A stretch of 64,000 nucleotides of DNA from Synergistes jonesii (GCF_000712295.1 NZ_JMKI01000008.1:1-64000); one strand, 5' to 3'. Shown: positions 41,395 to 50,136, counted from the stretch's first letter. Made by a program: numbers and translations. Notes: generated by a model from the letters alone, not told the origin.

Positions 41395-42855
41395 CTAAAC
41401 CAGCGCGAGGCGCTCCTTCAGCGCGAGCAGCGCTTCGGTCTTCCCGGTTGTGACCATAAGCGTGTCCCCCTCTTTGATCAGCGTCTTTCCCGTCGGCGCT
41501 ATAGTGCTCTCGCCGCGCTTTATAAGCATTATGCGCACGCTCTCGGGGAATTTCATATCGCTGACCGCCATCCCTACCGCTTTCGAGCCCCTTACCACGC
41601 GCAGCTCGTAGAGAGTGCCCTGTATATCCTCCTCGTAGTCGGTAAAGCTGCGCGAGACGAGGGTCTTGTCCTCCTTGTCGAGCTGTCCGAGCATCGACGC
41701 GACGGGCGTCAGCATCGAGCCCTGTATGATGACCGAGGTCAGGGAGATGAAAAAGACCATGTTGAAGATCGTGTCCGCGTTCTGAATCCCCTCCGTCAGA
41801 GCGTAGGTCGCAAATACTATCGACGACGCCCCGCGCAGCCCGACCCACGAGACGAAGAGTTTCGCCTTCAGCGGATATTTGAAGCCGGAGAGCGTTATGA
41901 AGACCGCCGCCGGGCGGATCAGGAACATCAGCGCGGCGGACATGACAAGCGCCGGCAGCCAGACCGCGCGCAGCTGCGAGGGAAATACGAGAAGGCCGAG
42001 CGTCACGAACACGAGTATCTGCATCAGCCACGAAAAGCCGTCGAAGAAGCGCACAAGCGACGTCTTATGGACGAGCTTGACGTTTCCCATGACCATCGCC
42101 GCGATGTAGACGCCGAGCAGCCCGTTGCCGCGCATAAGCTGCACCGCCGCGAAGACGAACGAGGCGATCGTCGCCGCGACGACGGGATAAAGGCCGTCGC
42201 TGTTGAGCCTGATGCGGTTTATAAGCAGCGCTCCGGCAAAGCCGAAGGCGAAGCCGAGCCCGGCGCCTACAGCGAGTTGCATCACGAACATCAGCGCGTA
42301 TCCAAAAAAGCCGCCGCCGTCGGACTTCATAAGGCTGATTATCGTTATCGTCAGCATGTAGGCCGCGGGGTCGTTGCTGCTGCTCTCAAGCTCGAGCAGC
42401 GGCGCAAGCGGCGCTTTTAGGTTCATGTTGTTGGAGCGCAGTATGGAAAAGACCGAGGCCGCGTCCGTGCAGGAAACGACGGAGCCCAGCAAAAGCCCTT
42501 GCATAAGAGTGAGCCCGAGAAGGAAATGTGCCGCAACGCCGACGAGAATGGCCGTTATCATCACGCCGGCCGTCGAGAGCAGCGCGCCAGGCAGCAACAC
42601 CTCTCTCGCCGACTTCCAACTCGTCGCCATGCCTCCGGCAAAAATGATATAGCAGAGCGCGAAATTCCCTATCGAGCTCGCTGCGCTGGCGTTGTCGAAA
42701 TAAATTCCGCCAGCGCCCTCTGAGCCCATTATCATGCCGGCAAAAATGAAAAAGACGAGGACGGGGATGCCGGCCTTAGTGATAAGACGGCTGAAGGCGA
42801 TGCAGAAGAGCAGTATCGCGGAAACAAAAACTATAAGGACGTTTGCGTTCTCCAA
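41395..42855 (-). CDS. Potassium/proton or sodium/proton antiporter, NhaP2/CvrA type
   Basis: A 486-residue protein. Residues 1-385 are a CPA1/CPA2-type exchanger with about twelve helices; LLGSVVSCTDAASVFSILRS (about 140-160) holds the ion-binding Asp, and SWVGLRGASSIVFATYAL is the second conserved stretch. From about 405 a cytosolic TrkA-C domain follows (LRVVRGSKAVGMAVSDM, KEGDTLMVTTG), as in CvrA, where it senses nucleotides or ions. The start is TTG 42855, with AAGGAGG ten bases upstream; no in-frame ATG is better placed. It lies 61 bases after the start side of the MATE gene, on the same strand. Confidence 0.9.
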   Translation of the reverse strand: MENANVLIVFVSAILLFCIAFSRLITKAGIPVLVFFIFAGMIMGSEGAGGIYFDNASAASSIGNFALCYIIFAGGMATSWKSAREVLLPGALLSTAGVMITAILVGVAAHFLLGLTLMQGLLLGSVVSCTDAASVFSILRSNNMNLKAPLAPLLELESSSNDPAAYMLTITIISLMKSDGGGFFGYALMFVMQLAVGAGLGFAFGFAGALLINRIRLNSDGLYPVVAATIASFVFAAVQLMRGNGLLGVYIAAMVMGNVKLVHKTSLVRFFDGFSWLMQILVFVTLGLLVFPSQLRAVWLPALVMSAALMFLIRPAAVFITLSGFKYPLKAKLFVSWVGLRGASSIVFATYALTEGIQNADTIFNMVFFISLTSVIIQGSMLTPVASMLGQLDKEDKTLVSRSFTDYEEDIQGTLYELRVVRGSKAVGMAVSDMKFPESVRIMLIKRGESTIAPTGKTLIKEGDTLMVTTGKTEALLALKERLALV

Positions 42856-42916
42856 AAAAATCGGCCTCCTTTTACGAAATCGTGACGACGGACGTTGCGC
42901 AGAAGCACGCGCCGAG

Positions 42917-44293
42917 CTACCGCTGCAATTTGTGCGGCAAAAGCTTGTGCCGCGCGATCCATCTGAAGCAGAGCACGTGGGCGCCGGCCGTAAGCATCCA
43001 GGAGACGGGATAAGAAAGATAGACCGTCGTGACGCTGCGGAAGGCGTCGATCTGGAAGGCGGCCGCGACCCAGGCGATGCGCAGCACGCAGGAGCCGATC
43101 AGCGAAACGGTCATAGGCAGCACCGAGTAGCCGACGCCGCGGATCGCGCCGACCATATCGTCCATAACGCCGCAGAGCGTATAGGTGCCGCAGAGTATCC
43201 AGATACGCGACATGCCGGCCTCTATCACATTTTCGCTCGTCGAATATATACCGAGCAGCGTCCTGCCAAAAATGATGCAGAGCGCGCCCATTACCCCGCC
43301 GACGGTCACGCTGCAGAGCAGTCCGCGCTTCAGCACCTTGTAAATCCTTCCGATGCGCCCAGCTCCGTAGTTCTGGCTCGTGAAGGAGAGAATCGCCTGA
43401 TAAAAAGCGTTCTGCGCGAAATAAACGTAAAGCTCTATGTTCATAGCGGCCGAATTCCCCGCCATCACGACGGCGCCGAAGGAATTCACCGACGACTGGA
43501 TCACCACGTTCGATATGGAAAAGACGACGCCCTGCAGCCCGGCCGGAACGCCTATCTTCATTATCTGGATCAACTTGTCGGGGCTCACCTTCAGCTCGGA
43601 GGGCACGAGGCGGATCGCGCCCTTCTCGCGCAGCAGGCAGCGCACGACGAGCAGCGCGGAAACGCACTGCGATATGACGGTCGCTATCGCCACACCGGCG
43701 ACGTCGAGGCGCAGGTTGATGACGAAGAAAAGATTCAAAAGCACGTTGACCGCCCCGGCGGCGACAAGATAAAAGAGGGGGCGCCTCGTGTCCCCCACCG
43801 CGCGCAGCACGGCGCTGCCGAAGTTGTAGACCATCAGCGCCGGCATGCTGAGAAAATAAATGACGAGGTAGAGCGTAGCAAGCCCGAGCACCTCCTCCGG
43901 AGTCCGCATCAGGATGAGCAGGCTGCGCGCGCAGGACATGCCGACGACCATCAAGATAAGGCCGCCGCCGAGCCCGAGGAGCATCGACGTGTGGACGGTG
44001 CGTTTGAGCTCCTCTTCATCCTTGGCTCCGTAATAGCGCGCGGCCAGCACGTTGGTCCCTATCGAGAGCCCGATGAAAAGGTTCGTAAGCATACCTACCA
44101 GCGAACCGTTGGAGCCGACCGCGGCGAGAGAATTGTCTCCAGCGAAGCGCCCCACGACGACGACGTCCGCCGTGTTGAAGAGCAGCTGCAGCACTCCAGA
44201 AAAGACCAGCGGGATCGCGAAAAGCAGCATCTTCGGCAGTATAAGGCCTTTGCACATGTCTATCTCATACTTTTTGTTACTCTGCGTCAACAT
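42917..44293 (-). CDS. MATE family efflux transporter
   Basis: A 458-residue membrane protein with twelve helices in two halves, exporting drugs or metabolites with Na+ or H+. It opens YEIDMCKGLILPKMLLFAIP, then VVVGRFAGDNSLAAVGSNGS, the family's best known stretch. The start is uncertain. ATG 44293 gives the usual length but has only a distant GGAG. Longer frames begin at 44347 and 44371 and would add a peptide with CEGCGEE that looks like half a zinc ribbon. No ribosome site is clear for any of them; a leaderless message is possible. Confidence 0.9.
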   Translation of the reverse strand: MLTQSNKKYEIDMCKGLILPKMLLFAIPLVFSGVLQLLFNTADVVVVGRFAGDNSLAAVGSNGSLVGMLTNLFIGLSIGTNVLAARYYGAKDEEELKRTVHTSMLLGLGGGLILMVVGMSCARSLLILMRTPEEVLGLATLYLVIYFLSMPALMVYNFGSAVLRAVGDTRRPLFYLVAAGAVNVLLNLFFVINLRLDVAGVAIATVISQCVSALLVVRCLLREKGAIRLVPSELKVSPDKLIQIMKIGVPAGLQGVVFSISNVVIQSSVNSFGAVVMAGNSAAMNIELYVYFAQNAFYQAILSFTSQNYGAGRIGRIYKVLKRGLLCSVTVGGVMGALCIIFGRTLLGIYSTSENVIEAGMSRIWILCGTYTLCGVMDDMVGAIRGVGYSVLPMTVSLIGSCVLRIAWVAAAFQIDAFRSVTTVYLSYPVSWMLTAGAHVLCFRWIARHKLLPHKLQR

Positions 44294-44625
44294 GGCGCCG
44301 CCTGTCAGCTCCTCTCCGCAGCCTTCGCAAAATTTGCCTCCGTCCATTCTAACATACGCCGGCGTTATCACAAAAAGCTTGACGCCGCGTCAGGGCACGA
44401 AAGAATTGCGCGCTAATCGGCGCGGAGGCGAGGCGGCGCATTTCAGCGGGCGAAAGGCACGAAGGAGCGCCGCCTTCATTTTCCCGCCTCAGCGCGCGCT
44501 CCCTTGTCTGAATCAGAAGGTCTGTTGTATTTGTTCCGCTTGGGCGGCCTCATCGTTCCGCCGGAGGGGGGAGCCGCATCGATCGCGCTCCTCTCCGCGC
44601 GTCGACCGGCAAGCGCTTGTTGGCG
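44294..44625. other. Intergenic region upstream of MATE gene
   Basis: GC-rich, with short open frames on both strands that have no ribosome site or family features. Low-grade repeats of GGCGGCGC type are present, as at 44430-44480. I see no gene or strong regulatory signal. The promoter of the MATE gene probably lies close to 44360-44390. Confidence 0.4.
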
Positions 44626-44772
44626 TTATCGAAAAAACGCCGCCACAGCGCCTTCCTCGGCCGGTGAAGCGCCCGCCTGGATAAGAAAAATTCCAATCAA
44701 AAACGCCGCGGCGAATGCGCTGTAAGCAGCACTGCTGCACGCGGCGGCGATCATAAGCTTTTTATTTTTCAT
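44626..44772 (-). CDS. Small single-pass membrane protein, third gene of the Ldt operon
   Basis: A 48-residue reading frame that begins MKNKKLMIAAACSSAAYSAF and has one hydrophobic segment of about 23 residues (7-32), ending with an acidic-polar tail. The ATG lies inside the last codons of the preceding small gene (11-base overlap), which argues for coupled translation. It could be a small inner-membrane protein or a secreted peptide with a signal anchor. No family is recognised. Real-gene status rests on the overlap and the clear hydrophobic profile. Confidence 0.5.
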   Translation of the reverse strand: MKNKKLMIAAACSSAAYSAFAAAFLIGIFLIQAGASPAEEGAVAAFFR

Positions 44773-44992
44773 AGCCGAGTTCTTTTTTAGTCTTCTCTAT
44801 ATCAGCCCTCGTTTCCTTGATCCAGCGATCGAGAGTCTCCGGCTTGATCCTTTTCGATTTCGGGTCGTTGAGCAGCGTGTCGAGCTTCTTTTCCTGAATC
44901 TTCAGCCATTCGACCTTCGCCTCGCGGAACTGTATGTCGGCCACGGCGTTGCCGCGCTCGCCGTCGTCTTCTTTGATAAAGGCCCTGCTCAT
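44762..44992 (-). CDS. Small charged, helical protein, second gene of the Ldt operon
   Basis: A 76-residue, highly charged protein. Residues 18-75 are predicted all-helical and coiled-coil-like (REAKVEWLKIQEKKLDTLL, then TRADIEKTKKELGYEK). There is no signal peptide. ATG 44992 overlaps the stop of the L,D-transpeptidase gene by one base (TGATG), so it must be translated with it. No family is recognised. Possible roles are a partner or regulator of the transpeptidase, though they would sit on opposite sides of the membrane; this is unresolved. Confidence 0.7.
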   Translation of the reverse strand: MSRAFIKEDDGERGNAVADIQFREAKVEWLKIQEKKLDTLLNDPKSKRIKPETLDRWIKETRADIEKTKKELGYEK

Positions 44993-45522
44993 CAGATCGT
45001 CTCCTTCGAGAAGGGGATGCCGTCCCCTTCGACGATCACCAGCTTCATCTTCGGCTTGACGTAAGTGACGAGCTCGTTGATATCCCTGTTCTTCAGGCGG
45101 ATGCAGCCGTGCGTCGCCCTGCGCCCGACGGAGCCGGGGTTGTTCGTGCCGTGTATCGCTATCTGCCATTTGTTGTAGAAGGATATCAGCTTCGAGCCGT
45201 AAACTCCATCGGAGGGCTCCCCCTCTTCGTTGAACCACGCGGGATCGTATATGAGCTTGCTGGCGTCCTGTATCACGCGGTAGATGGTGAAGGTCCCGGT
45301 CGGTGTGATGAGGTCCATGCGCGACGTCTTGACCTTGCCGAGCCCGCGGCCGATCGACACCGGCCAGCTCTTCACCGTCTCCCCGCCGCGGTAAAGCGTC
45401 AGCTTCAGCTTCTCTTTATTGATTCTGATCCAGTATTCGCCGTTCTGCGGAGACCAAGCGGCGAAAGAGGGCGCCGCGCAGAGCAGCAATGCAAGGAGCG
45501 GCAGCACAAAAATCTTTTTCAT
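44992..45522 (-). CDS. L,D-transpeptidase (ErfK/YbiS/YcfS/YnhG family), secreted
   Basis: A 176-residue exported enzyme that makes 3-3 peptidoglycan cross-links or attaches proteins to peptidoglycan. Residues 1-21 form a signal peptide (MKKIFVLPLLALLLCAAPSF). The YkuD domain runs to the end; its catalytic set is the conserved HGTNNPGSVGRRATHGCIRL region, with the nucleophile cysteine in HGCIRL. ATG 45522 is preferred, with GGAGTG about six bases upstream; the frame extends 15 codons more. It heads a three-gene overlapping unit with two tiny proteins. Confidence 0.9.
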   Translation of the reverse strand: MKKIFVLPLLALLLCAAPSFAAWSPQNGEYWIRINKEKLKLTLYRGGETVKSWPVSIGRGLGKVKTSRMDLITPTGTFTIYRVIQDASKLIYDPAWFNEEGEPSDGVYGSKLISFYNKWQIAIHGTNNPGSVGRRATHGCIRLKNRDINELVTYVKPKMKLVIVEGDGIPFSKETI

Positions 45523-45864
45523 AAGGAACACTCCAATTTCTGTGTAACTCGGTATATTATAATACAAAGAGTTCGTATTTGTACTATATACTTTTTTAAA
45601 AATACGAATATCCCAACGCGCGGTAAAACGACAAATTTTGAAAAGGCCGACATATTCGGCAACAACGGCTACGCGCAGTACTTCCGCGCGCTTCCTTATG
45701 GAGCTGGAGGGGAGGAGTTAAGCCGAAGCTTGCTTCGAATCGACAAGGGCGGGGCTCAATCAAGGTGCCCCGCCCTCACGATGCTGCTTTCACTTTCTTT
45801 AGATTTTCCTGCTACTCTGTGTCGAAAGGGGGCGGTTTCTTTTCGCAAGACCTGCCGCCGCCCT
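45523..45864. promoter_or_regulatory. Regulatory gap upstream of the Ldt operon with dyads and a hairpin
   Basis: A perfect TATAAT on the minus strand lies near 45557-45562. TTCGTATTT (45572-45580) and AAATACGAA (45600-45608) are an exact inverted pair and could be an operator. Nearer the next gene, GGGCGGGGC (45747-45755) and GCCCCGCCC (45767-45775) form a strong hairpin, probably the terminator of the minus-strand gene at 45865. No gene is seen. Confidence 0.5.
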
Positions 45865-46077
45865 TTATCCGAGGAGCTTTGACGCGACAAGCGCCGCCGC
45901 CAGCGCGACGCTCAGAGAGAGGAGCAGCGCGCGGCTGAAGCTCTCGGCTTTCCTGACGTCGCTCTCGGAGTACTCCGCCGCGGCGCTCTCGTATCCGTTC
46001 CGCACCCTGCTTTCGCGAAGGTCCTGCTCATAGCGGCAGCTTCTAATTTCGATCGGCGTCCTTAATCTCAGTTCCAT
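45865..46077 (-). CDS. Small tail-anchored membrane protein
   Basis: A 70-residue protein. It starts MELRLRTPIEIRSCRYEQDL, has a polar middle rich in Arg, Glu and Ser, and ends in a hydrophobic helix of about 20 residues (LLLSLSVALAAALVASKLLG). This is the layout of a tail-anchored protein with its body in the cytosol. ATG 46077 has AAAGGAGG eight bases upstream, one of the best ribosome sites in the window; a longer frame to 46137 lacks one. It is divergent from the Lrp/AsnC regulator. No family is recognised. Confidence 0.65.
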   Translation of the reverse strand: MELRLRTPIEIRSCRYEQDLRESRVRNGYESAAAEYSESDVRKAESFSRALLLSLSVALAAALVASKLLG

Positions 46078-46221
46078 TTTTACTTCCTCCTTTGTTTTAT
46101 TATCTTTTACAGCTATAATTTTACAGAGCTTCGCCAAAATGCAAAGCTCAGAGTCTTTTTACTTTGCGCTTTTTGCTTGAGAAATAGAAGTAAACGGGCG
46201 AATTCGCTTCAGTTTTTATTT

Positions 46222-46249
46222 TTGGATTTCCGATGATTTTTGGTACAAT
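46222..46249 (+). promoter_or_regulatory. Promoter of the Lrp/AsnC gene
   Basis: TTGGAT (46222-46227), a 16-base spacer and TACAAT (46244-46249) lie 38 bases before the start codon. Confidence 0.5.
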
Positions 46250-46287
46250 ATCCTGCAAATTATCTGACTGAGAAAGGAAGGGTATCA

Positions 46288-46746
46288 ATGCAGACGCCGG
46301 ACGAGACAAACGTAAAAATACTTGAAGAGCTCTTTGGGAACGCGAGAGCCACCTTCACGGAAATAGGGAGAAAGGTCGGTCTCACCGGCACCGCGGTGCG
46401 GGACCGCGTAAGGCAGATGGAAGAGGACGATATAATCTGCGGCTACAGGCCGGTGATAAACTACGCGAACATCGGATACCCGATAAGGGCCCTCGTAATA
46501 ATAAGGCAGAATCCCGCGCGCCCCGTCTCCGAAGAACAGTGCCACAGGGTCATCAGCATCAGCGGCGGCATAGCGCGCACCTATGAAGTAACTGGAGAGA
46601 CCGACTTCATCGTCGAGGCGGTATTCAAATCGATGGAGGATATCAAAAAAATGCTGATGGATTTCGTCAAGATAGATCTGATTACAGTGACCTACATAGT
46701 TCTCAGCACATCCGAAAGCATGCCGCGGCTTATAAGAAAAAAATAA
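46288..46746 (+). CDS. Lrp/AsnC family transcriptional regulator
   Basis: A 152-residue DNA-binding protein. Residues 1-60 are the helix-turn-helix (DETNVKILEELFGNARATF, then IGRKVGLTGTAVRDRVRQME) and 65-150 are the RAM/ligand-binding domain (IGYPIRALVIIRQNP, TYEVTGETDFIVEAVF). Such proteins sense amino acids and regulate amino-acid transport and breakdown. ATG 46288 has AAGGAAGGG about six bases upstream; a longer frame to 46240 crosses the promoter. The target is unknown; the divergent small membrane protein is the nearest candidate. Confidence 0.92.
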   Translation: MQTPDETNVKILEELFGNARATFTEIGRKVGLTGTAVRDRVRQMEEDDIICGYRPVINYANIGYPIRALVIIRQNPARPVSEEQCHRVISISGGIARTYEVTGETDFIVEAVFKSMEDIKKMLMDFVKIDLITVTYIVLSTSESMPRLIRKK

Positions 46747-46775
46747 GGACGGAACTCCGCACCCCGCAAATGTAG

Positions 46776-46808
46776 GGCGGCGCAGCATATCCTCCTGCGC
46801 CGCCTTTT
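46776..46808 (+). terminator. Rho-independent terminator of the Lrp/AsnC gene
   Basis: GGCGGCGCAG (46776-46785) pairs exactly with CTGCGCCGCC (46795-46804), then TTTT. Stem 10 bp, loop 9 bases. Confidence 0.85.
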
Positions 46809-46841
46809 GAATCGATTTTTCGATTTTCAAAAAATCTTAAG

Positions 46842-47723
46842 CTACGCTTTGCCCTGAGAACGAAGATATTCCAGACTGTGGCTGAACATATAATCGATCG
46901 GCGGTTCGACGCCGAGCCACAGCCGCATCTGCTCCGCCGCCTGGTACGCGTTCATCCAGAGGCCCGAGAGCGTCGTACAGCCGCGCGCCGCCGCTTCGCG
47001 CAGCAGCTTCGTCTCCGCGGGCACGTAGACGACGTCGGCCACTATGTGCCGCGGGTCGAGCATTCCCGGGTCGAACAGCGTCTCATCGGCGTTCGGATAC
47101 ATGCCGACTTTCGTCGCGTGTATCACGACGTCGTACTTTTCAAGCGCCGACGCTATGCTCTTTTCCGTCATCTCTCCGATCGTGCAGACCGACGGGAAAT
47201 GTCTGTCAACGCGGCTGAAAAGGGTTTCCGCGCAGAAGTAATCTCTGGCGATACAGAGCGACTTTATATCTTTGGCTCCCTCCATTGCGAGAGCGCAGGC
47301 TATTGCGGTACCGGCCCCACCCGCGCCGAGAAGCAGGTAGCGGTGTTCCGGTATGCTCAGCCTGAGCTGATTTTTCAGCGAAAGGACGAAGCCGGTCCCG
47401 TCGGTGTTGTAACCTATCTTTCTGCCGTTTTCGAAGACTATGGTGTTGACCACTTCGGTAAATCGCGCGGAATCGGCCAGCCCGTCGAGGTACTTGTGCA
47501 CCTGGGTCTTGAAGGGCATCGTCACACCGGAGCCCGCGTAGTGGAAGTTCTCAAGGTTCGCTACGACGGGCTCGAGCTGATCCATTTCAAGCTCGAGCGG
47601 AACGTACAGCGCGTCTATGCCGAGCTTCTGATAGACGCTGTTTTGCATGAATGGCGCAGCGCTCTGCGAAAGAGGCTTTCCGAGCAGCCCGAAAAATTTT
47701 GTGTCTACCGTCGTATTGAACAT
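46842..47723 (-). CDS. aroE: Shikimate/quinate 5-dehydrogenase in a TRAP operon
   Basis: A 293-residue NAD(P)-dependent dehydrogenase. The N-terminal substrate domain has LLGKPLSQSAAPFMQNSVY and VTMPFKTQVHKYLDGL (catalytic Lys); the partner Asp is in IGYNTDGTGFVLSL. The nucleotide site is YLLLGAGGAGTAIACALAM. ATG 47723 with AAAGGAG seven bases upstream is chosen. It is the last gene of dctQ-dctM-dctP-aroE, 57 bases after dctP. In this place it more likely oxidises imported quinate or shikimate than makes shikimate for aromatic amino acids; the cofactor and direction are not provable from sequence. Confidence 0.88.
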   Translation of the reverse strand: MFNTTVDTKFFGLLGKPLSQSAAPFMQNSVYQKLGIDALYVPLELEMDQLEPVVANLENFHYAGSGVTMPFKTQVHKYLDGLADSARFTEVVNTIVFENGRKIGYNTDGTGFVLSLKNQLRLSIPEHRYLLLGAGGAGTAIACALAMEGAKDIKSLCIARDYFCAETLFSRVDRHFPSVCTIGEMTEKSIASALEKYDVVIHATKVGMYPNADETLFDPGMLDPRHIVADVVYVPAETKLLREAAARGCTTLSGLWMNAYQAAEQMRLWLGVEPPIDYMFSHSLEYLRSQGKA

Positions 47724-47780
47724 ACGGAAACTCCTTTCTTCCGACGCGGCGCACGCGGGACGCGCTTCTTCAAGCCGCAA

Positions 47781-48800
47781 TTATTTACCCTCGAGCGCCT
47801 TGATCAGGGCATCGACGACGTCCTTCCCTATATCGCCGCTTATCTTGGCGTAAACGGGCTGCGAGGCCTTGATCACGTCGTCGTAGAACGCGTTGTTGTA
47901 GGTGAGATTCGTCATGCCTCCCTTGACGAGCTTGTCGCGGCATTCAGAGTCTATCTTGGCGAGGCTCGGCGCTATTTCCTCCGTGGCGGCCTTCACAGCG
48001 TCGCGAATCGCTTTCTGATAGGCTGGGGCGAGCGATTCGAATTTTTTCCTGTTCATCAGGAACTGATTCATATATAGTAGCTGCTTGACGTTGACGAGAT
48101 ACTTCTGGACTTCCTGGAAGTTCGAGCTGAGGTTCGTGTCGTTCGCGTTTTCCTGAGCCTGCACGACGCCCTGCTGAAGACTCATGTAAAGCTCCGTGAA
48201 GGGCAGAGGCGTCGGGTTGGCTCCGAGGCCCTTCCAAAAGGCAAGGTGATTCGGGGAATTCATCGTACGAATTTTGATTCCCTTAAAATCGCCTACCTTA
48301 TCGATCTTCTTGTTGGAGGTCATAACGCGGTACGTGGCGCCCTGCAGCACGCCGAGGCAGATCATTCTTGAAGCGGCGTACTTCTTGTCCATGAGTTTGG
48401 TAAATTCCGAGGCGTTAAGCGCCCTGTCGATCGTCTTTGCGTCGTACTTGGCGAAGACGAGCGGCAGGTCGTAGACGGCCACCGCGGGGACGATCGTCGT
48501 GGTCTGTCCCGGCTGGCAGGAGACTATGTCGATGTCGCCGGCGAGCATCTGAGTCTGAAGCTCGCTGTCGACGCCGAGCTGGCTGTTGCCGAAATAATCG
48601 ATTTTAAGCTTACCGCCGGTGATCTTCTCCACCTGCTTGCAGAAAGCTATGCCCCAGAGGTCGCCGGCAGCTCCGAGCGCGGCTCCATTGCCATAGCGCA
48701 GCGTCTCCGGCTTCAGATCGTCGTAGGCCCCGGCCGAGGCAACGCCGGAGATGGCGAATGCCAACAGCAGTGCGTAAATTATGACGGACAGTTTTTTCAT
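47781..48800 (-). CDS. dctP: TRAP transporter substrate-binding protein, second system
   Basis: A 339-residue secreted binding protein. Residues 1-23 are a signal peptide (MKKLSVIIYALLLAFAISGV, then ASA). DctP landmarks: GNSQLGVDSELQTQMLAGDID, DLPLVFAKYDAKTI, FKGIKIRTMNSPNHLAFWKG and SLQQGVVQAQENAND. The arginine in KIRTMNSP is the usual carboxylate anchor. ATG 48800 is chosen, after a GGAGG. It follows dctM after 37 bases and precedes the dehydrogenase gene. The ligand is probably a carboxylated cyclohexane compound such as quinate or shikimate, judging only from that neighbour. Confidence 0.92.
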   Translation of the reverse strand: MKKLSVIIYALLLAFAISGVASAGAYDDLKPETLRYGNGAALGAAGDLWGIAFCKQVEKITGGKLKIDYFGNSQLGVDSELQTQMLAGDIDIVSCQPGQTTTIVPAVAVYDLPLVFAKYDAKTIDRALNASEFTKLMDKKYAASRMICLGVLQGATYRVMTSNKKIDKVGDFKGIKIRTMNSPNHLAFWKGLGANPTPLPFTELYMSLQQGVVQAQENANDTNLSSNFQEVQKYLVNVKQLLYMNQFLMNRKKFESLAPAYQKAIRDAVKAATEEIAPSLAKIDSECRDKLVKGGMTNLTYNNAFYDDVIKASQPVYAKISGDIGKDVVDALIKALEGK

Positions 48801-48837
48801 TATTATTCCTCCTGATTCAATATGATTTTTTTGTTTA

Positions 48838-50136
48838 TCAAAACCCGCGCTGTAGCAGCGCAAGGCTCAGCCACGGAACATAAGTGATGCCGAACAGCGC
48901 GATCGCGAAAGCGATGATGAACGGCATCGCTTTTTTTGCGACGGTCATGGGCGGCGTATCCGCCAGAGTGCCGGCGACGAAGAGATCGAGCCCGAACGGC
49001 GGGGTCGCGAGCCCTATCGAGAGACAGCAGACCATCACGACTCCGAAATGCACCGGATGAATGCCGAGCGTCTTGACTATCGGCAGAAGGATGGGCGCGA
49101 GGATGACGATCGCCGGCCCCGTATCCATCACCATCCCCATCAGCAGGAAGACGATGACTATTATGAACATCACCGTGCCCGCCGAGCTGAAATTGCCGAG
49201 CACGAAGTCGGATACAATTGCCGGGGCCTTCAGCAGCGTCAGCACGCGCCCGAAGGCTATCGCGAAGGCGAGGACGAAGCAAAGCGGCGCGTAGGTCTTC
49301 ACGGCGCCCTTAAGGAAGGGAAGAATCGAAGAAAAAGTTATCGTTTTATAAACGAATAGAGAGACGATCAGCGAGTAAAAGACGGATATGCAGGCCGCCT
49401 CAGTCGGCGTAACGACGCCGCCATAGATGCCGCCCAGAACTATGATCGGCGACATAAGCGCGGGAAAGCTGTCTTTGGCGAGCTTCCAAAACCCCTGCCC
49501 TCTAAGCTCCGCCAGCTTGAAGTTGATCTTTTTCCTGTCCTCCCCCCTCCTACCGCAGTAATAGACAGCGTAGGCCATGAGCGCTAAGCCGATAGCGAAG
49601 CCCGGCAGGACTCCGCCGAGGAAGAGTGCGCTCGTCGAGACCCCGGTCGCGAGAGAATAGAGGACGAAGGGGATGGACGGCGGGATGATCACGCCGAGCC
49701 CTCCGGCCGTCGCCACCATGCCGGCGGAAAAAGTTTTGTCGTAGCCGAGCTCTACGAGAAAGGGGATCGCCATGGCGCCTACGGCCGCGGTCGTCGCCGG
49801 CCCCGAGCCTGAGATCGCCCCGTAAAAGAGGCAGGTCAGTATGACGGCGCAGGGAAGACCGCCGGTAAACCCTCCGACAAAATACGCGAAGACGTTGAAG
49901 AGCTTGCGCGAAATGCCGCCCTCAGCCATGATGACGCCTGCCAGGATGAAGAGCGGCACCGCTATGATGGGCGTGGTGTCGGCTCCGGAAAAGCTGTTGG
50001 TGATGAGCTGGTTGACCGAGCTGCCCATCGTCGTTCCCAGCAGACGCGGAATCACCGTGCTCAGCACCATGCTCATCGCGATGGGCATGCCGAGGACGAG
50101 CGCAGCTGCGAAAACTATAAATATCAACGCGGACAT
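48838..50136 (-). CDS. dctM: TRAP transporter large permease, second system
   Basis: A 432-residue membrane protein with about twelve helices. Typical DctM parts: LGMPIAMSMVLSTVIPRLLG, VPLFILAGVIMAEGGISRKL, FYGAISGSGPATTAAVGAM, GGLGVIIPPSIPFVLYSLAT, GGIYGGVVTPTEAACISVFY and SIGLATPPFGLDLFVAGTL. The start overlaps the dctQ stop by one base (TAATG). Compared with the system at 22063 the gene order differs: here the permeases come first and the binding protein last. Confidence 0.94.
   Translation of the reverse strand: MSALIFIVFAAALVLGMPIAMSMVLSTVIPRLLGTTMGSSVNQLITNSFSGADTTPIIAVPLFILAGVIMAEGGISRKLFNVFAYFVGGFTGGLPCAVILTCLFYGAISGSGPATTAAVGAMAIPFLVELGYDKTFSAGMVATAGGLGVIIPPSIPFVLYSLATGVSTSALFLGGVLPGFAIGLALMAYAVYYCGRRGEDRKKINFKLAELRGQGFWKLAKDSFPALMSPIIVLGGIYGGVVTPTEAACISVFYSLIVSLFVYKTITFSSILPFLKGAVKTYAPLCFVLAFAIAFGRVLTLLKAPAIVSDFVLGNFSSAGTVMFIIVIVFLLMGMVMDTGPAIVILAPILLPIVKTLGIHPVHFGVVMVCCLSIGLATPPFGLDLFVAGTLADTPPMTVAKKAMPFIIAFAIALFGITYVPWLSLALLQRGF

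Noticed and set aside
42734-44416. 560-codon open frame on the plus strand across the antiporter and MATE genes
   Set aside because: It lies antisense to two genes with complete family motifs; its composition (His, Arg, Asp rich) is typical of a shadow frame in GC-rich DNA.
44372-44625. Short minus-strand frames of 25-29 codons upstream of the MATE gene
   Set aside because: Basic, Pro/Arg-rich peptides without ribosome sites or conserved features.
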